From positions 51,111 through 112,635 of the forward strand of contig DIKT01000039.1 of NCBI GenBank assembly GCA_002424635.1: a stretch of DNA of 61,525 nt. The letters run 5' to 3'. Below are positions 61,347 through 61,525 of this stretch, piece after piece (position 1 is the first letter of the stretch; each line of letters begins with the position of its first letter). This DNA is from Desulfobulbaceae bacterium UBA5611. GTDB lineage: Bacteria; Desulfobacterota; Desulfobulbia; Desulfobulbales; Desulfocapsaceae. A model generated the notes under the pieces. It did no database searches. It saw only the letters and a list, made by a program, of their open reading frames with translations, and was not told where the DNA came from. The position numbers were made by a program, and so were the translations under genes.

Positions 61347-61525
61347 AAGTTGGATTCTTTTGGAATATCACTGCCATCTCCGTCGGCATGAGCAGAAAAG
61401 GCCACTAGCGGCTCTCACGAACGCTGGCTACTCAACAGGTATGACCAATCAATGGCTCAAGGCTCAAGGTTTACTGTCTGTTAAAGATCTGTGGGTGAAA
61501 ATTCATTACCCGGCTACGGCCCGGT
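61347..61525 (+). pseudogene. Decayed group II intron reverse transcriptase/maturase C-terminus
   Basis: Translated with one frame change, this DNA reads MSRKGH-(stop)-RLSRTLATQ and then TGMTNQWLKAQGLLSVKDLW to VKIHYPATAR. The pattern, a KGxW-like turn followed by T-N-x-W-L-x-x-Q-G-L-x-S-x-x-D, is the usual end of group II intron-encoded proteins. The in-frame TAG (61406) and frameshift near 61440 show inactivity. The window ends at the C-terminus. Confidence 0.5.

Noticed and set aside
1..61525. tRNA genes, rRNA genes and CRISPR arrays
   Set aside because: Scanning both strands by eye for T-arm motifs and for regularly spaced short repeats gave no candidates.

Overview
The window (about 61.5 kb) looks like a chromosome segment of a sulfate-reducing-type Desulfobacterota bacterium (Desulfobulbales-like; this is inference). 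The grounds are a CooS-type CO dehydrogenase, two secreted multihaem c-type cytochromes, SelB, an Mrp ATPase with extra cysteines, a MetF with a C-terminal zinc-binding domain, and an NtrC-type sigma-54 activator. No rRNA, tRNA or CRISPR array was seen.

Layout. 1-2524: end of a copper P-type ATPase gene followed by a copper-handling cluster (Met-rich periplasmic protein, DUF2933, ICMT-like methyltransferase, DUF5676, SHOCT). 2989-5346: LuxR-type regulator, a MITE-like nested inverted repeat, an alpha/beta hydrolase and a decayed second copy of its 3' end. 5585-12080: a 1282-residue secreted repeat protein (YDG/MBG domains), a DUF1566 protein and a GT2 glycosyltransferase. 12286-16582: a pentahaem cytochrome between two copies of a ~205-bp repeat that carries a near-consensus sigma-70 promoter and the start of a HAD hydrolase gene; the intact HAD gene and a phosphoribosyltransferase follow. 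16649-21038: minus-strand genes, including a paralogous pair of small secreted proteins and a Mut7-C protein. 21456-27954: czcCBA-type heavy-metal RND efflux operon. 28538-31980: cooS and a fetAB-like ABC exporter. 32457-38279: decahaem cytochrome, sigma-54 response regulator and histidine kinase. 38459-45418: rtcB, purEK, selB, an MBL-fold hydrolase and mrp. 45722-55004: ftsY, a DnaJ-domain protein, an aminotransferase, VF530, der, a phosphotransferase and metF.

55412-61525 is AT-richer accessory DNA: a membrane zinc-ribbon-like protein, a patatin-like gene cut by an IS256-family element, a DUF2235 lipoprotein, a SIR2-like fragment and a decayed group II intron reverse transcriptase end. Three hairpin sites here have the layout of integron attC sites (R''/R' core ends and stem arms that differ by an extra base), so the tail of the window is probably part of an integron cassette array whose integrase lies outside.

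How it fits together. Metal resistance dominates the left half (copper cluster, then RND efflux with His-rich helpers). Energy and C1 metabolism (cytochromes, CooS, MetF) is spread through the middle. A regulatory circuit can be read from the DNA: the histidine kinase/NtrC pair lies directly upstream of the decahaem cytochrome gene, whose leader holds a good sigma-54 promoter and two copies of a 17-bp motif suited to be activator sites.
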